64,000 nucleotides of DNA from Papaver somniferum. Taxonomy: Eukaryota > Streptophyta > Magnoliopsida > Ranunculales > Papaveraceae. Made by a program: the position numbers and the translations under genes. Positions 44,532-57,212 of this stretch are shown here, piece after piece. The notes under the pieces are model-generated. The model was not told where the DNA came from and did not search any database. It worked only from the letters and a program-made list of their open reading frames with translations. Each line of letters opens with the position of its first letter. Position 1 is the first letter of the stretch. The stretch is from positions 84,210,374-84,274,373 of the forward strand of contig NC_039368.1 of the NCBI RefSeq assembly GCF_003573695.1. Reading direction: 5' to 3'.

Positions 44532-44852
44532 TCGGCAAATGAGTCATTTGTATAAATATTTTTAAAAATGATTTAAATGGACGAGTAAAAATTAGTATGG
44601 GTGAAATGGACACCAAAAAAATAGCAATAATGAAACTGGATTCATCCTGACTTAAACTTAAAAAAGAGCGAGGATGAAACTGGATGCATCCTGATGTAAA
44701 TTAAAAATAAGAAAAAGTATTTCAAAATGGGTAGGATGAAACTATTTACATCCTTGCTATTTTTACATTCTTGTCCATTTAAGCAGTATCAAATTTTACA
44801 TGTCTTTTTCACTCAGGAATTGCTGATTTTGGTCTTTTTAACCAATTTTGCG
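44532..44852 (+). repeat. Left long inverted repeat
   Basis: Pairs with 48032-48346. Contains several AGGATGAAACTGGAT / GGATGCATCCTGAT words. Confidence 0.85.
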
Positions 44853-44986
44853 ATATGAATTGTCATTTTCTTAGTTTTTCTGGATTAAAGTGAACCATAT
44901 ATACTACTAGGTTGGACATGTTTATTTTGTGAGAAAGAGCTTTTCTAATTGTGAGGAAGTTTAACAGATCTTACTTTAATATAGTA

Positions 44987-45225
44987 CTCCCTCCGTCCTA
45001 GCTTACTTGCTAAAATAGCATTTTACAAAAACTTGAAACAAATTCAAATTACTTCCACATATGCCATCAATCTTCCAAATTACTTGTTTACTATATTAGT
45101 TTTTATATCCTAATTTTTATTTCTTTCTTAATAATTAGAAAATTTTAGTGGAAAATATAGTAATTTTTTGGTACATTTTTGTTAAAAAAAACTCAATTTT
45201 GACAAGTAAATTAGGACGGAGGAAG
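44987..45225. mobile_element. Stowaway-like MITE (Tc1/mariner)
   Basis: 239 bp with ends CTCCCTCCGTCCTAGCTTAC and, complemented, CTTCCTCCGTCCTAATTTAC, flanked by TA (44985-44986; 45226-45227). The CTCCCTCCGT end is the Stowaway signature. Confidence 0.9.
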
Positions 45226-45503
45226 TAAAAGAAATGTAATGGATTCACGAAAATAGTTGATTATTTCACATTTAGAAAAATGTGGAAAAGAATTGAGCCT
45301 CTAAAATGGTAGGACAACAAGCTACAAATCATAATAATTTGTAATCGCTAATGAAACAACTAAGAATTATAATATATATATTCATGTTAAACATAAAGGG
45401 TGGGTTACTCAAATGAGAGTATACATTGCAAGGTCTCTTAGTGAGGGCACAGTCTTCGATTGTGTTAGTAAGGTCACATTAAACGGTAATAGAAACACCC
45501 ATA

Positions 45504-45537
45504 AGCCCGTGCCGTTAAGGCACGGGTCATTCCCTAG
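45504..45537 (+). mobile_element. Helitron 3' end (plus strand)
   Basis: Hairpin CCCGTGCC-GTTAA-GGCACGGG, seven bases later CTAG, then T. A GC-rich hairpin followed by CTRR before a T is the Helitron terminus. The 5' TC end was not found. Confidence 0.7.
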
Positions 45538-45620
45538 TATATCAACAAAATAAAAACCTAATTGTGCCTTCTCTTTTTCTCTCTTCGTAGGCCTTATCTT
45601 CACTTTCTTTTTCTCACTGC

Positions 45621-47470
45621 AGTTTTTTTTTTTGAAGCATGATATTTATAGATCTACTAAGGGTCTATTACAAGAAAGTATTCAATACCCGAAGATTGAA
45701 ATACATAAATTACGATAACATGACAGAGAAACAAAATGTGATAATCATTCTTCGGCTTAGAAATGCATCGGGATAGATGATGAGGTTATGAAAAGTCCGT
45801 AGGCCTTCGACGAATGCTTTCCACAAGAAAAGTTGTATTTTCGATGGACCTATATCATGAGTCCGGAGCTTGGATGTTGGTGACCGGTGTCGATGCAAAT
45901 TATCTGAGAAGAAAGACTGTCTACCTCTTTGTTCTCCTGTGTTATCCATATCTTCAACTTGATATTTAGTCTTGAATTTAAGTTGAAGTAGTATCCAAAC
46001 TTATGCCCTTTGGGATCTAGATTTGAAAGCTAGTATTACTAATACAAATGTTACTAAACTGAAACCAAGGTACAATCAAAGATACACCGAAAGACTGTTA
46101 CTGCTAAAGAGATACTAAAGATACTAAACTAAAAGGAGCAGAGACAAATACAGACTCGACGACACTAATATTTTGCTGAAAGGAAAAGACAATGAGACCA
46201 ACAGAAACTAAGTAAAGGTAACAGATTCATCGACCCATTCATACCAATTGGATTTTGTGCTTGCTGCCATATGAATATGAAAGAAAATGAGAGGTTGCAG
46301 TATGAACTGCCAGCTGATGTTGGAACCCAAATCCTTTGAAAAGAAGACCCGAGCATTCTGGCAGAAGTGGAAATATGCTGAGCTTAATATCATGGATGCT
46401 AATTTAAAACTCAAAAATGTTATCCCAGAGACCAATGTAAAATCCAATTCAAAATTATTTCCCAAAAGGACCAATCAAATCAGAAGAGACAACTACCAGG
46501 ATAGCTACAGATCCATGGTAGAAAAACTAAAAACCAAAAGAATCAGTTAAACCTTAGCAAAAGAACATAATTTCAAAAAACACAGAGAACAAACCAACAC
46601 AAAGCAAAAAAAACACAAGACATAAAGAAGAAAACCAACAAGAAAGGATACCACCAACATGACTAAATCAACTTCTAAAACTGAAGCTAAACTGGTGGTC
46701 AGAGCTATATGCCTTTTAACATTCAAAACAATCAAAGGTAAACGAACAAGACACAACAAAGAGGCTTCAACAACCCAAGGAAGCTAAGAAGGATAGGAAA
46801 CAAAAGAAAAGCTGAAACTGATTACAACCAACATCACAAAAGCAAACAAGCTATTAATAATCAAGGTTTAACTAGTTAAACAGAAAACTTTTGGTTTATT
46901 TTGAGATATAGATACGACAACACTTAAAATTCGAAGGATCTATATAAATCAGTAAATCAAAATATTAGTCTCTGGGAAACATGGAAGATTATAGCTTTAT
47001 TAACAGATCTAACATCCATATATGAGATAGATGGCAAAAAAATTCTTGAAATTTTCTGAATATGAGATTGAGGAGGTATTGACCTGAAATATTACCTCTT
47101 ATTGAAGAGAAGAAGTGATAAAATCGGTTACAGCCCATGATTGATATGATATTGATGAATCTCAGGGCCCAGAAATCTCCATGAAATCCAAATCTCATCG
47201 ATCAGCAAAATCTAATCAAGTATAAAAACATCAGGAAAGAAGGGGGTATCACAAAAACCAGCAAGCAGGCGACCCAAGAGGCATTGAAGGGGTGATGAAT
47301 CGGGGATTTAGCTGGTGAAGAAAGCTAAATCCATGGCGGCTATTTTAGGGTTTAGATTTATAGATTATTTTTTCTCCGATTTCTTTTCTACACAATCAAT
47401 CTAAGCTAATAAATAAGGAATACTAAACGTACTGCCCAGATCTGAGCAGCTAAGCTAGAGGAGAATGGAT
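45621..47470 (-). mobile_element. LINE-like remnant with zf-RVT tail
   Basis: A T run at 45623-45633 would be the poly(A) end of a minus-strand element. Upstream, 45949-45710 reads RSPTSKLRTHDIGPSKIQLFLWKAFVEGLRTFHNLI, the zf-RVT core of plant LINEs. The sequence further up to about 47470 is T-rich on minus with short frames (such as 47198-46989, MRFGFHGDFWALRFIN) and no reverse transcriptase, so most of the coding part is lost. Confidence 0.5.
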
Positions 47471-48031
47471 TTCCCCCTTCTGTAAATGTTCTATGCAGAA
47501 GAAGAAAGAGGATGAGAGAGAGACTTTTTTCGAGCTTTCACTGCAGTCTGCATAAGCATATAGAACAACATTTTTTGATCTTCCTCCTCCACATTCTTTT
47601 TCTCTTTCTCCCTTACTACATGGTAGTTTTATCTTCACTAGTGATCAAATCTTTCACATCATCCCCTAAATATTTGTTTGAGTAAAAATCTGTTCTTTTG
47701 AGCATCATATCAACAATATCACAGCATAATAAGTGGATGTGTATCTGTTCTTGTATTATTTTCTTATTGAATTTGTAATTAATCCTTGTTCAGTTTAATT
47801 GTTATTATTTGCATCAAAGGAAGGGGGAACTTCTGGTAATTTTTTTTTGAAGATTAATTTCACTCTACTCTCCCGATCTGTAATCTTAAACTCCTATGGG
47901 TTATATTTTTTTCCACATCTGATTGTGAAATTCTCTTGTTTGAATTATATATATGTCTGAAATGTTGAAAATTTTAGAAGAAATTATTTAAAAAAAAATG
48001 TGTTGGATTTTAGATTTTGAACGTAAAAATT

Positions 48032-48346
48032 CCACAAAATTGGTTAAAAAGACCAAAATCAACAATTCCTGCGTGAAAATGACACTTAGATTTTGATACT
48101 GTTTAAATGGACAAAAATGAAAAAATAGTTAGGATGTAAACAGTTTGATCCTATCCATTTTCAAATACTTTTTCTTATTTTTAATTTACATCAGGATGCA
48201 TCCATCCTTGCTATTTTTTAAGTTAAAGTCAGGATGAATCCACTTTCATCCTTGCTATTTTTTTAGTGCACATTTCACCCATATTAATTTTTACTAGTCC
48301 ATTAGAACCATGTTTTAAAAATATTTGGACAAATGACCCATTTTCC
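48032..48346 (-). repeat. Right long inverted repeat
   Basis: Complement of 44532-44852, about 85% identical by eye. Confidence 0.85.
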
Positions 48347-48349
48347 GTA

Positions 48350-48545
48350 AAAATTCTGGGTTGAACCAATTTGGATCGTACTGGGTTGGTAGGTTGGCGG
48401 TTTAACCGGCCGGGTCTGCCGGTTTTTAATAAATAGAGCAGTTTTTTGTAAAATTATTGGATCACTGTTGTACGGGACCGGAATAGTGACTGGTTCACGG
48501 GTTTTCTGGTCCAACCGGCCGATCCGGTCCGGTTTTCAGAACACT
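48350..48545 (-). repeat. CCGG-rich end sequence, right copy
   Basis: Complemented it begins TTCTGAAAACCGGACCGGAT, followed by CGGCCGGTTGGACC, matching the left copy at 40471. The flank TGGGGAATG resembles TGGGAATG next to the left copy. Confidence 0.4.
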
Positions 48546-49222
48546 GGGGAATGATTTAATTTTGCGATGTCACTATTATTAATTAATAATGAAATTAGTA
48601 GTCTTGCTTTTGTATTAATCTGGTCACAACCCTCGTACTTTGCACCATAAGAAAGGAAAATAAATAAATAGGTGAGTTATGCTAATTATATTGGTTTTAG
48701 AAGCAACAGAGCTCTGCGGAAACAGATTAAGACCGACAAATTAAGAGTGATGTAGTACGGGCGTAGATCCACTATACCCGAAAATTTCCTGCCCCTATAT
48801 TCGCCACGTGTCTACCACTTTAACCTAGGTTTCTCTCTGTGGTAAATATTTTGGATGAGATTATGAATATAATCAGAATAAGTTTTGCTTAGAAAAGAAA
48901 AAAAGCATTTAGTGATGATCAAAGAATTATTAAATCCGAAGTTTGTACTACATATCTGTACAAAATCCCCATGAAATTACAGAAAAGATTCAATATGACA
49001 TGGAAGAACCATGATTCTATCAACTGAAACTCTAGGGAAAAACTATTACGAACCATGATTCTATCAACTAAATACATAAGGTCTTATAAAAATATAGGTT
49101 GTGATGAGAAATGGGACGATCTTTATTTTGGCTATTATCTTAATGGGGGGTCAAGATATTTTGTTTGGTCTGGTGCCGAAAATGCATCCATCAGGAAAGA
49201 TGATGATCAATTTGTATGATGA
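48546..49222. other. No gene recognised
   Basis: Contains GCCACGTGTC (about 48801), a G-box-like word, but no gene next to it. Confidence 0.4.
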
Positions 49223-49256
49223 CTAGTCCTTAACCCGTGTCGTAACAACACGGGTC
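49223..49256 (-). mobile_element. Helitron 3' end (minus strand)
   Basis: On minus: hairpin ACCCGTGT-TGTTACG-ACACGGGT (8-bp perfect stem), then TAAGGACTAG and T. It fits a Helitron terminus with CTAG. The body would extend to higher coordinates. Confidence 0.75.
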
Positions 49257-51125
49257 ATGATGTTGGTTCATTTTTAATATATCGTATAATTTGTGTGCCG
49301 AATACTTATCAACTCCTTATGATTCAATATGGGATTTTCTCTCTTTTTTTCTTGTTTTTTTCTTTAATATTTTACCGCCGGAGATTTGCTCAAACGAAAG
49401 AAATATAATCTTAACTTCGAGACACTTTTTTATTTAGGTGCATTGCTTATAATGAGATAATGCTCTACATGAACATGGAAGTTCAAATATTTTTTGGAAA
49501 TATGTCATCAGTAGCGCTCATCTCAGTGAAATCAACTAATTAATATCGTCCATAAAAGTCTCCTCATGCTCTTATTTCGCTCCAGCTGACTCATCTATCA
49601 TGGTCATGTTGTCGATCCTCCAAATAGGCAGAGAATAATATTTTTTTGCATCGAACGGATGATACAAACTCTCCAATGTGACATGATTTTCCTGTAATTT
49701 TTCAACACCCATTAGATGACAATGTTTAAAATGTGTACCAATTACCTTTTCGAAGGGATTGTATATATGCAAACCTCTGCCATTATATCTTCAACAAAGT
49801 ATTGTGCCCAGCAGTTCGTCTTAATGAAGGCTTTGGTAACTTCAAAAGTCTTGGACATTTTGTCACTTTCATATGTTCCTACCTTCACTTGGAATCTGGC
49901 GAAACATTACCTCATAAAGAACCTTGAACACATATTGTACTCCCTGATCCTATTTCAAATTTATAGGTTGTGAATAGATCCTTTACAGAAACTTAACATC
50001 TTCTACGTTGAATATTTATAAAAAAAAATTTATGATATTGTGGATCGTTGCTTTCTAAGATTATAGTTTTCAAAATTGGCCTCTTCAAGACCCACGGCTT
50101 TCTAAGTTTATATATCCTGTTTGTTTTTAACATTTTAGTTAGCCATATTATGTTTGTTACTAACTTTAAACTTGATGTCATCTTCTACGTTGAACTTTAT
50201 GTGATTTCAGAATCGAAATAGTTATACCTCTTTCATTCTTATCAAGTAATCCGTCGTATATTCCAACAATTCTTCTACAACAATTCCTTTCTTTTGCCAT
50301 TTCTGGACCATCGGTAGCCATTATTATCAAATGCACGCAATCTGTCTAATTTTTGTTGATGTTATGTATTTGAAATGTTCATTTTTCTTAAATAAATAGA
50401 TTGTGGAAAAACTAAAACTAAAAAAAGAACATAAGTATTACATCGGGTCTAAGTTATTATATCCAAAATACTCCGGACACTGCTTCTGGTGACTTGTTTC
50501 CTCAAATTCATCGTTGCATTCTAGACTGTACATGCAACACCAATCATTTGCGAAGTGAGCTATTTGCGCAAGTGTGGTCAATATATCCCTTACCTGTAAT
50601 AATAATAACAACACGTCAATTTTTTTTCCAGTTGTAAATGATATGAATCTAATAGATTTGAATTGTACATCAATCTTAGATATCACTTTATTCTCACATA
50701 ACATAGCAATTGAGGAAGGACAAATCTTGACCACTCTATACATAAGCAGAGTTATCCAAACTATGTTTTGAAATTGTCTTACGTGGTAATTATTATTAAT
50801 TCATATTTTAGTCGGCTCCTATCGAAGCCGATCTAATTAGTCCTACAGAAAGTTAATCTTAAATTTTTGGCCTTATTTATTGACCAAATTATTGAAGTAT
50901 TCTCAGTCATGTTCTGCTTTGTGTGATCTACCCATATGTATCTACTCTACCTTCTAACCCAGTGAATGAAACCTATACATATTGATCCGTAATTTGATAT
51001 TGTTGATTTGTAATCAAGAGGTCGCATGATTTTAGAATGTTAAATATAAAAAATATTCTATAAACATCGGAGGCGAAATTTAGATTTATGATTTAGAGTT
51101 TTTTATGATGATTTTGATGAACAAA
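49257..51125 (-). other. Probable Helitron body, unassigned
   Basis: Two minus frames look partly protein-like: 49772-49572 (NPFEKVIGTHFKHCHLMGVE) and 50743-50438 (VRDILTTLAQIAHFANDWCC). I recognise neither as Rep, helicase or RPA. The 5' end of the Helitron is not found, so extent is uncertain. Confidence 0.3.
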
Positions 51126-54100
51126 TGATAGGTGTTTAAAACACCTAATTTTATATCTAGTATTTATATTTTCTTTTCGAGTTTTCTTGTAAAATATCTA
51201 TCTTATGTTTGCTTTTGAGTGTTTAGGTACTTTGGAGTCATGTGGAACAATAGAAGAAGAAACGTCGCTTAAAAGGCAAAAAGGTGCAAATGTTGTTGGA
51301 GGCAAATTATTTCTCATTATTTTCTTCTATTTCTTAATTTCTGTCTGAAAAGCATGTCGGATTTAGTGATGCAAATATATGTCTGAAAAGCACGACTACT
51401 TTAGTGATGAAGAGAAATTGTAGAAAAGAAGTGGGTATGAGATGTAAGAGGCGGCTGATGTTGGTGGAAGGATTCGAAGAAGAGCAAAAGCGTCAATTCT
51501 CATGTGCAATTGCTACGGGGAGCGGAGGCGAGCCAAGCCAGCGATAGGAGATAACTACTGCAGCTTAGTCTAGAGAAGCGAGGAGCGGACATCTTTGTCG
51601 GTCCTTATCTGATGAGTGGGTGTTGTCTATTCTGGGTACCCCTTATTTGTTTCACCTAGGTGGTTGTATCCACTTCATTTCCTACACAACTCTAAAACCT
51701 AGAGAAATATCTTCTCTTAATCATTATGGTATTTATCTGAAAGTTAGACATGTGAGGACACAGAGGCGCAGCTTCTGTGAGAAATTGATGGAGATTCAGA
51801 GAAATCGAGAAATGAAGAAGTTAGGGTTTGCTGATGCTGAGAAGAACAAGGAAAAGTTCATGGTTCTGATGGAAGAATTGGTATCACAGAAGAGTTACAT
51901 GAATGAGAAGAACAAATGGGTTTTACTGAATCAAGAAGTAACTCAAGATGTTGGTGACGAATTGAGGGTTTGAAGCAGAAATTGGGGTTTTAAGAAAGTA
52001 AATCTAGGAGATGGGTTTGCCAGTCGAGGGTTCAGTCAAGATCAGATGGGTTGGTTATGAATTAGAATATGTGAATTTTGAGTCTGTTGATGTGCATCTG
52101 AGATGAATTAGGGTTTCACTGAATGGGAATTTGAGATCGAAATGGAAAAGCAGAGAAGATCATGGGGTATCTAGTGATTTGAAGATCTGACATGGACTTA
52201 ACTGAAGTTGAGAAGGAAATTTAGGCTGGGTTTATGCTGCTGTGGTGATTCACAGTTAGGGTTTCTGTTGGATTTTGTTGTTATTCTCGATTGATGGTTT
52301 GTGGAAGATGTTGGTGATGATTACAGAAATTAGGGTTTGTAGATGAAATTGTTGTTATCGATTGATTAAGAAAACAAGACAGGTTTGGGTTGTGCTGGAG
52401 TCAAGGGGGCAGCGAGTTAGAAGAGGAACTTGAAACTGCTGCAGGACAACAAATGAAGAATGGCTTGAAGAAATAGACAACACTGGTGGTGATTTTGATG
52501 GGTTATGAACTACTGAAGTTGCAATTGAGATGTAATGAAGAAGATGGACCCGAAGTTGCAGGGTGAAAGAAGAGGACAATGGTGTTGTCTTAGGCTGAAT
52601 GTGAAGTTGCAGGCAATGCAGTGGTAATCCTGGTGTTACAGAGAAAGATTGGAATGTGTTGCAACCCAATGCAGGCAACATATTCAGATGGCTATGGATG
52701 AATGGTGATTCAGTTGGTAGTTACCGTTGCAAGAGACAAGAATAGGTATTTGATGTTGGCACTAAACTGAAATGGGTTTGAGGCATTGTGTGCAGGTGTT
52801 AGCAATGAACTGAGATACTGAGAAGAATGAGTATTGGCTGGGAAGATATCAGTTGAGCAGGTTCTGCAATTGGAACAAGGAAATGATTTGAGATGATGTT
52901 GTGTATGTGAAGCTACAAGAAGTGTGAAGTTGCAGTGAAGGCAAGGAAGTAATGCAGTTGAAATGTGCTGAACTAGATGTATGATGCAGGAAGTGATCGA
53001 AGCTAATGGGTGATCCTGTGATGGATGCAGAACTGGAACTGGTGGTCAAGATGGCGCAGTTGGTGTACAGCCGAGAAAGATCCAAGTGATGTTGTTGTTG
53101 CAGTTGTGTGGCTGGAGCTGTTAAACTGAGCATGGGCTTCAGATGAGAAGCTGTTGGTTAATGTTGAAGACAAGAAGAGATGCAGCTCTGTGTGACTAAC
53201 TGGATGCAATGCATTGCAGGATGGTGAAAATGCTGATAACTGGTGGTGATTTGGTCAAGTTACAGAGACCTGAGTAAGCTGAATGGTGCTGAGACAATGA
53301 AGCTGAATATATGAGCAGAATGGGTATGGTGGTGTGCCGCTGGTGAATCAATATGGGTTCATTTTGCACAGAACTTCAGAGAGAAATGGAGATTGAGCAG
53401 ATGAGGATGATGTAGATTCAAAGAAATTGGTACTGTAGCAGATGTTCATAATGTGCTGATGTTGCAGCTGCAATATGAGACAAGGAAGAGTATTGGTGAA
53501 TGATGGAAGCTACAGCAAATGGAACTAGTGTTGAGATGAGCAGGTGCTGGATTTGGTGTTGCAGCTATGAACTATGGTTTATATGGCAGTGTGGAATGTT
53601 ATCAAATGCTGCTGGTATGAAATGGTGGATATTTGATTGAACAGAGAAGGTGGTAATGGAATGTATGAATTGCAGCTGCAGTTGGAGGTGAAACTGAGCC
53701 TGAGATGAAATGTTGAATAGATGAATGTTAGGAGGATGTGAACCTATACTGCAATGGACTGATGGTTACAGAGAATCAAGGCATAAGCTGTGAAGTGTGC
53801 AACTGAGAAGACATGGCAGTGGTGGTATGACTGAGATAGTGAGCTTCAGATGAAGAAATTGGTAAGATGGGTCTGGAGGTAATGGTAGCAGTGGCAGTGA
53901 AGTTACAGGGATTGGTGCTGCTAATGGGAGTGATTTTGTACAACGTGAAGAGATATTTGGACAGAATGGAACTGTGGTATGCACAACCATGATAGCTGGA
54001 TTGCACTTGTGAAGCGTAATGATGGTGCATCACAATATCAAGACAGTGCAAATGGCTCAGGCCTAGGCCAAGACCATTCAGGGCAGTTAGCCGAGTCAGT

Positions 54101-55877
54101 AGTTGACTCTGACATTGACTCGGTCTGACTTTCTGTGTTATTCCACTTGACCCGAGTCGACTAAGTTGACTTGACTGAGTTGAGTTTTGACCGGTGACCG
54201 GGTGGATTTTGCCGGTCACCTGAGCTGTTTTCCGATCACTTGGCCGGCCAATTTCCGGCGACATGTTTTTGGCAGAATTTCTACATGAGTTTTTCTCACA
54301 TATGGGCTTGGTGAATTTTTATCTAATGGACTTTGAAGACTAGACCTAATTTTGGGAAGCAAAGGATTATAAAAGAAAGACTTCTACAACTTGGATATCA
54401 CGTATTATTTTCTACTTGGAGCTTTGTAGAAAACTTCTTCTAGGGTTTGCTTTCGTTTGTTTTCATCTTCTTTATTTTATTGATTATGATTATGATGAAC
54501 TCCATTATTATGAGTAACTAAATCTGGTTTAGGTTTTGGTGAGGTGCTACGATTTCACCCTCTAATAAGAAGTAGTGCCAACTATTGATTTAACCTCTTC
54601 GGTAGCAAATGGCGAAGCCAAGGCCAGGGTTATTATCTAGTTCGGATTTGACAATGATGTTTGTATCTTTATTACCTAATTCGACAACATTTCTAGGCAT
54701 TTCTTGTCTTTCAATTAGGGTGATTCATCAAAAGGAAATCCCATCTAGCAGGCTCTGCTCCTTTATCCGAGAAAAGATATTTCTTTTTTGCATGGTCCAA
54801 TCATTGAAGTTTTTCTTTTTTTATGAGTTTACTGAATGAAGACTCCTTCCTCACCAACAAAGCCCCCAGCTATCTCATTTTAATGAAAGCAAGGAAGTCT
54901 TATCCAGATACAAAGGGATGTTCATGTACCTCTCCTAGATTCACAAACCAAGTCCCAATCAATCGAGACATATTCATCCATAGGTCAAATCGGATATGTA
55001 ATTATTGGAATAATTGTTGGAGCTAACTTATAATCCACTAGATCTATACTTTAACCACTAGCACTTGGGCCTGACCTACCTGATGGACACTACTATTGGT
55101 TATGGGATAATAGTTGATTTCTCAAATATGTTATTTGAATCTATGGATTAGTTTTGTCTAGATATTTTATTGTTTATGATTCATGGTCTATATTGTTATA
55201 GGATTTGATTGTTTGATTGGTTGAGTCCGGAATCAATCCGATTTGCATTCATCTCAAAAGCTATATTAGGGTTTCAATACGAAAAAGTTGTTTGTCCCTG
55301 ATTTTAAGTAGCATAATTGTGGGTAGTGCTTGTCGCGGTATATCCTACTAGTCACATATGAATCATAACCTTGGTTAAATCGAATTAGTGCTTTTACACG
55401 TTTGATTGCTTTGATTAGTCTTATTCCATAAATCTTAAAGCTTTTAGGGAGTTAAACTTAATTGTGGTTTTACACTTTGGGTTAATTTCTAAGAAGAATC
55501 CACATATGCATCTCTTAATGTGGTTGTGATGAAATTAGGGAATTAGCGGGATATTCTTACGATCAAGGTATCCTAGGGCTTTTAATAAATGAGAGATTAA
55601 AATATCAATTCTAGTCATTGATGAAAATACATATTTGTGAATGATACTATCCCATGACCAATATCTTCTCCTTATTGATTATTCCAACTATTTGCTTTGC
55701 TTGGCTTTATTTTATTTTATTTGCTAAAACAAAAATCCCCCTTGGTTATCTTAGAAACTGAAAATTACATAACAACAAAAGCCTCTCTGTGGATACGAAC
55801 TCTTTCTTACCACGTACTTCATTTAAATTTAGTTGAGTGAGAAAGTGAATTATTTTTGACGCATACGACAGCGATCA
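51126..55877 (+). repeat. 5' LTR of second Athila element, unusually long (4.75 kb)
   Basis: Starts TGATAGGTGTTTAAAACACC and ends GACGCATACGACAGCGATCA, directly followed by a primer site. 51400-54260 is a long purine-rich low-complexity stretch with repeated GTTGCAG, GATGAAG and TGGTGAT words, and the last 1.4 kb is typical LTR sequence. With no 3' LTR to compare, the left edge is inferred from the TGATAGGTG start and likeness to the solo LTR at 3193. Confidence 0.6.
54840..55030 (+). other. Probable plastid DNA patch (ndhB-like) inside the LTR
   Basis: 54965-55022 reads, in one frame, SSIGQIGYVIIGIIVG-like codons apart from a stop, which is a conserved segment of the plastid ndhB protein; ACAAACCAAG just before it is also consistent. 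Neighbouring sequence (54609-54960) looks foreign to the LTR but I cannot place it. Confidence 0.45.
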
Positions 55878-55882
55878 AATTT

Positions 55883-55900
55883 TGGCACCGCTGCCGGAGA
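55883..55900 (+). other. Primer binding site, tRNA-Asp type
   Basis: TGGCACCGCTGCCGGAGA, five bases after the LTR, close to the Athila TGGCGCCGTTGCCGGGGA. Confidence 0.8.
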
Positions 55901-56119
55901 GGCATACGGCTTGTTATTAAGTTTTTAGTTTCTTATCATTACTTCCGCTTCCATATTTGCTTTTTGTTTCTTTTCTTGTTTCTTACTTGTTTGCGAGAAT
56001 TGTTTTCAGGTACCTAATCCCTGGCTTCTAAATATTGGAACTATCCAAGGTGCGACATAGCCACTCGAAGAGGCACAATACTCCAACCAAGTCAAGGTAC
56101 AACGGAAGAACAACAGTTA

Positions 56120-57210
56120 GAAGTGGAAGAAGAGTTACAACAAGAAGTTCTAGAACAAGAGGAACCGGTTGAACAAGAACCACCTTTTGAAGAAGAAGAA
56201 GAAGCAATGGTGATGCAAATCGTACACTCAAGGACTTGGAATCTCACAACTTGGATACACAACAAGGGTGTATTCAAACAAACTCTACTTTTGAGATCAA
56301 GCCGGGGTTGCTTAGAGAATTACCAAAGTTCCATGGCATGGTGAATGAAGACCCAAACAAGCATCTGATGGACTTTCACACCATTGTCACGGCCATGCTT
56401 CCAGCGAATATTGAAGCGGATGGTGCAATGTTGAAAGTTTTTCGATTCTCGTTGATGGATAGTGCTAAGGATTGGTTGTGTTATTTACCTCCCGGAAGTA
56501 TCACAACATGGAATGGGTTGAAGAAATTCTTTTTAGAAAGGTATTTTCCTGCTTCAAAGTCTACTCAAATTCGCAAGGAGATTAGCGGGATGAAGCAAAA
56601 TGTGGGAGAATATTTATATGAATGTTGGGAACGATACAAAAGATTGGTGGCAAGCTTCCCTCACCATCAATTCAGCGACGCGATGATTATCCAATACTTC
56701 TATGAAGGACTCCAATCAAGCGATAGTAATATTCTTGACGCTGCGGGTGGTGGTGCACTAGTGAGCAAAACAGTGGCACAAGCTAGAGAATTGATTGAAA
56801 ACATGGCAGAAAACTCCCAACAATTCTTGAGTCGTGGTTCGGATGTGCTTCTTAGGAGAGTAAATGAAGTGAGCGAGGTGGAAGAACTTCGTCAACAAAT
56901 GGGTAACATGAAAGCTATGATGCAACAAGTTGAAGCCGCGGTGATACCAAGTTCTTCTCAAGGGTATGAAGACTCCAACGAACAAGCTAATGTGATCTTC
57001 CCAAATCAGCAAATACGGTATGATCCCTACTCCGTACATACAATCCGGGATGGAGAGATCACCCCAATTTTAGCTATGCGAACAAGCAAGGAGCGGTTCA
57101 ACAACCTAATTTCAACCATCCGAGTGGATTTCAACCTCAACAACAACAATTCCATCCACGTCAACAATTTCACCAACCACAACAACAACAACCTCCAAAT
57201 CAGGGGTTAA
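56120..57210 (+). pseudogene. Second Athila: gag
   Basis: 56236-57210 reads LRELPKFHGMVNEDPNKHLMDF, MLKVFRFSLMDSAKDWLCYLPP, WNGLKKFFLERYFPASKS and GEYLYECWERYKRLVASFPHH, the gag core (PF03732), followed by an Asn/Gln-rich tail. An acidic start at 56123 (EEELQQEVLEQEEPVEQEPP) is in another frame, so there is a frameshift near 56240. Confidence 0.85.
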
Positions 57211-57212
57211 GT

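Larger units (their letters stand above)
44532..48346. mobile_element. Element with 320-bp terminal inverted repeats (3.8 kb)
   Basis: 44532-44852 and the complement of 48032-48346 match over about 320 bp at roughly 85% by eye: AAATG-GTCATTTGT, AGTAAAAATTA-TATGGGTG, ATGCATCCTGATGTAAATTA, AATTG-TGATTTTGGTCTTTT. Long inverted repeats are usual in Mutator-like and foldback elements. The interior has a Stowaway MITE, a Helitron 3' end and a LINE-like tract but no transposase. The exact ends and duplication are unclear. Confidence 0.7.

Noticed and set aside
46208..46550. Frames of 87-88 codons on both strands
   Set aside because: A/T-rich LINE-like remnant; no domain recognised.
53776..54264. 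162-codon minus frame and neighbours at 52355-53209
   Set aside because: Shadows of the strand-biased repeats in the Athila LTR, rich in His, Ser and Thr without a domain.
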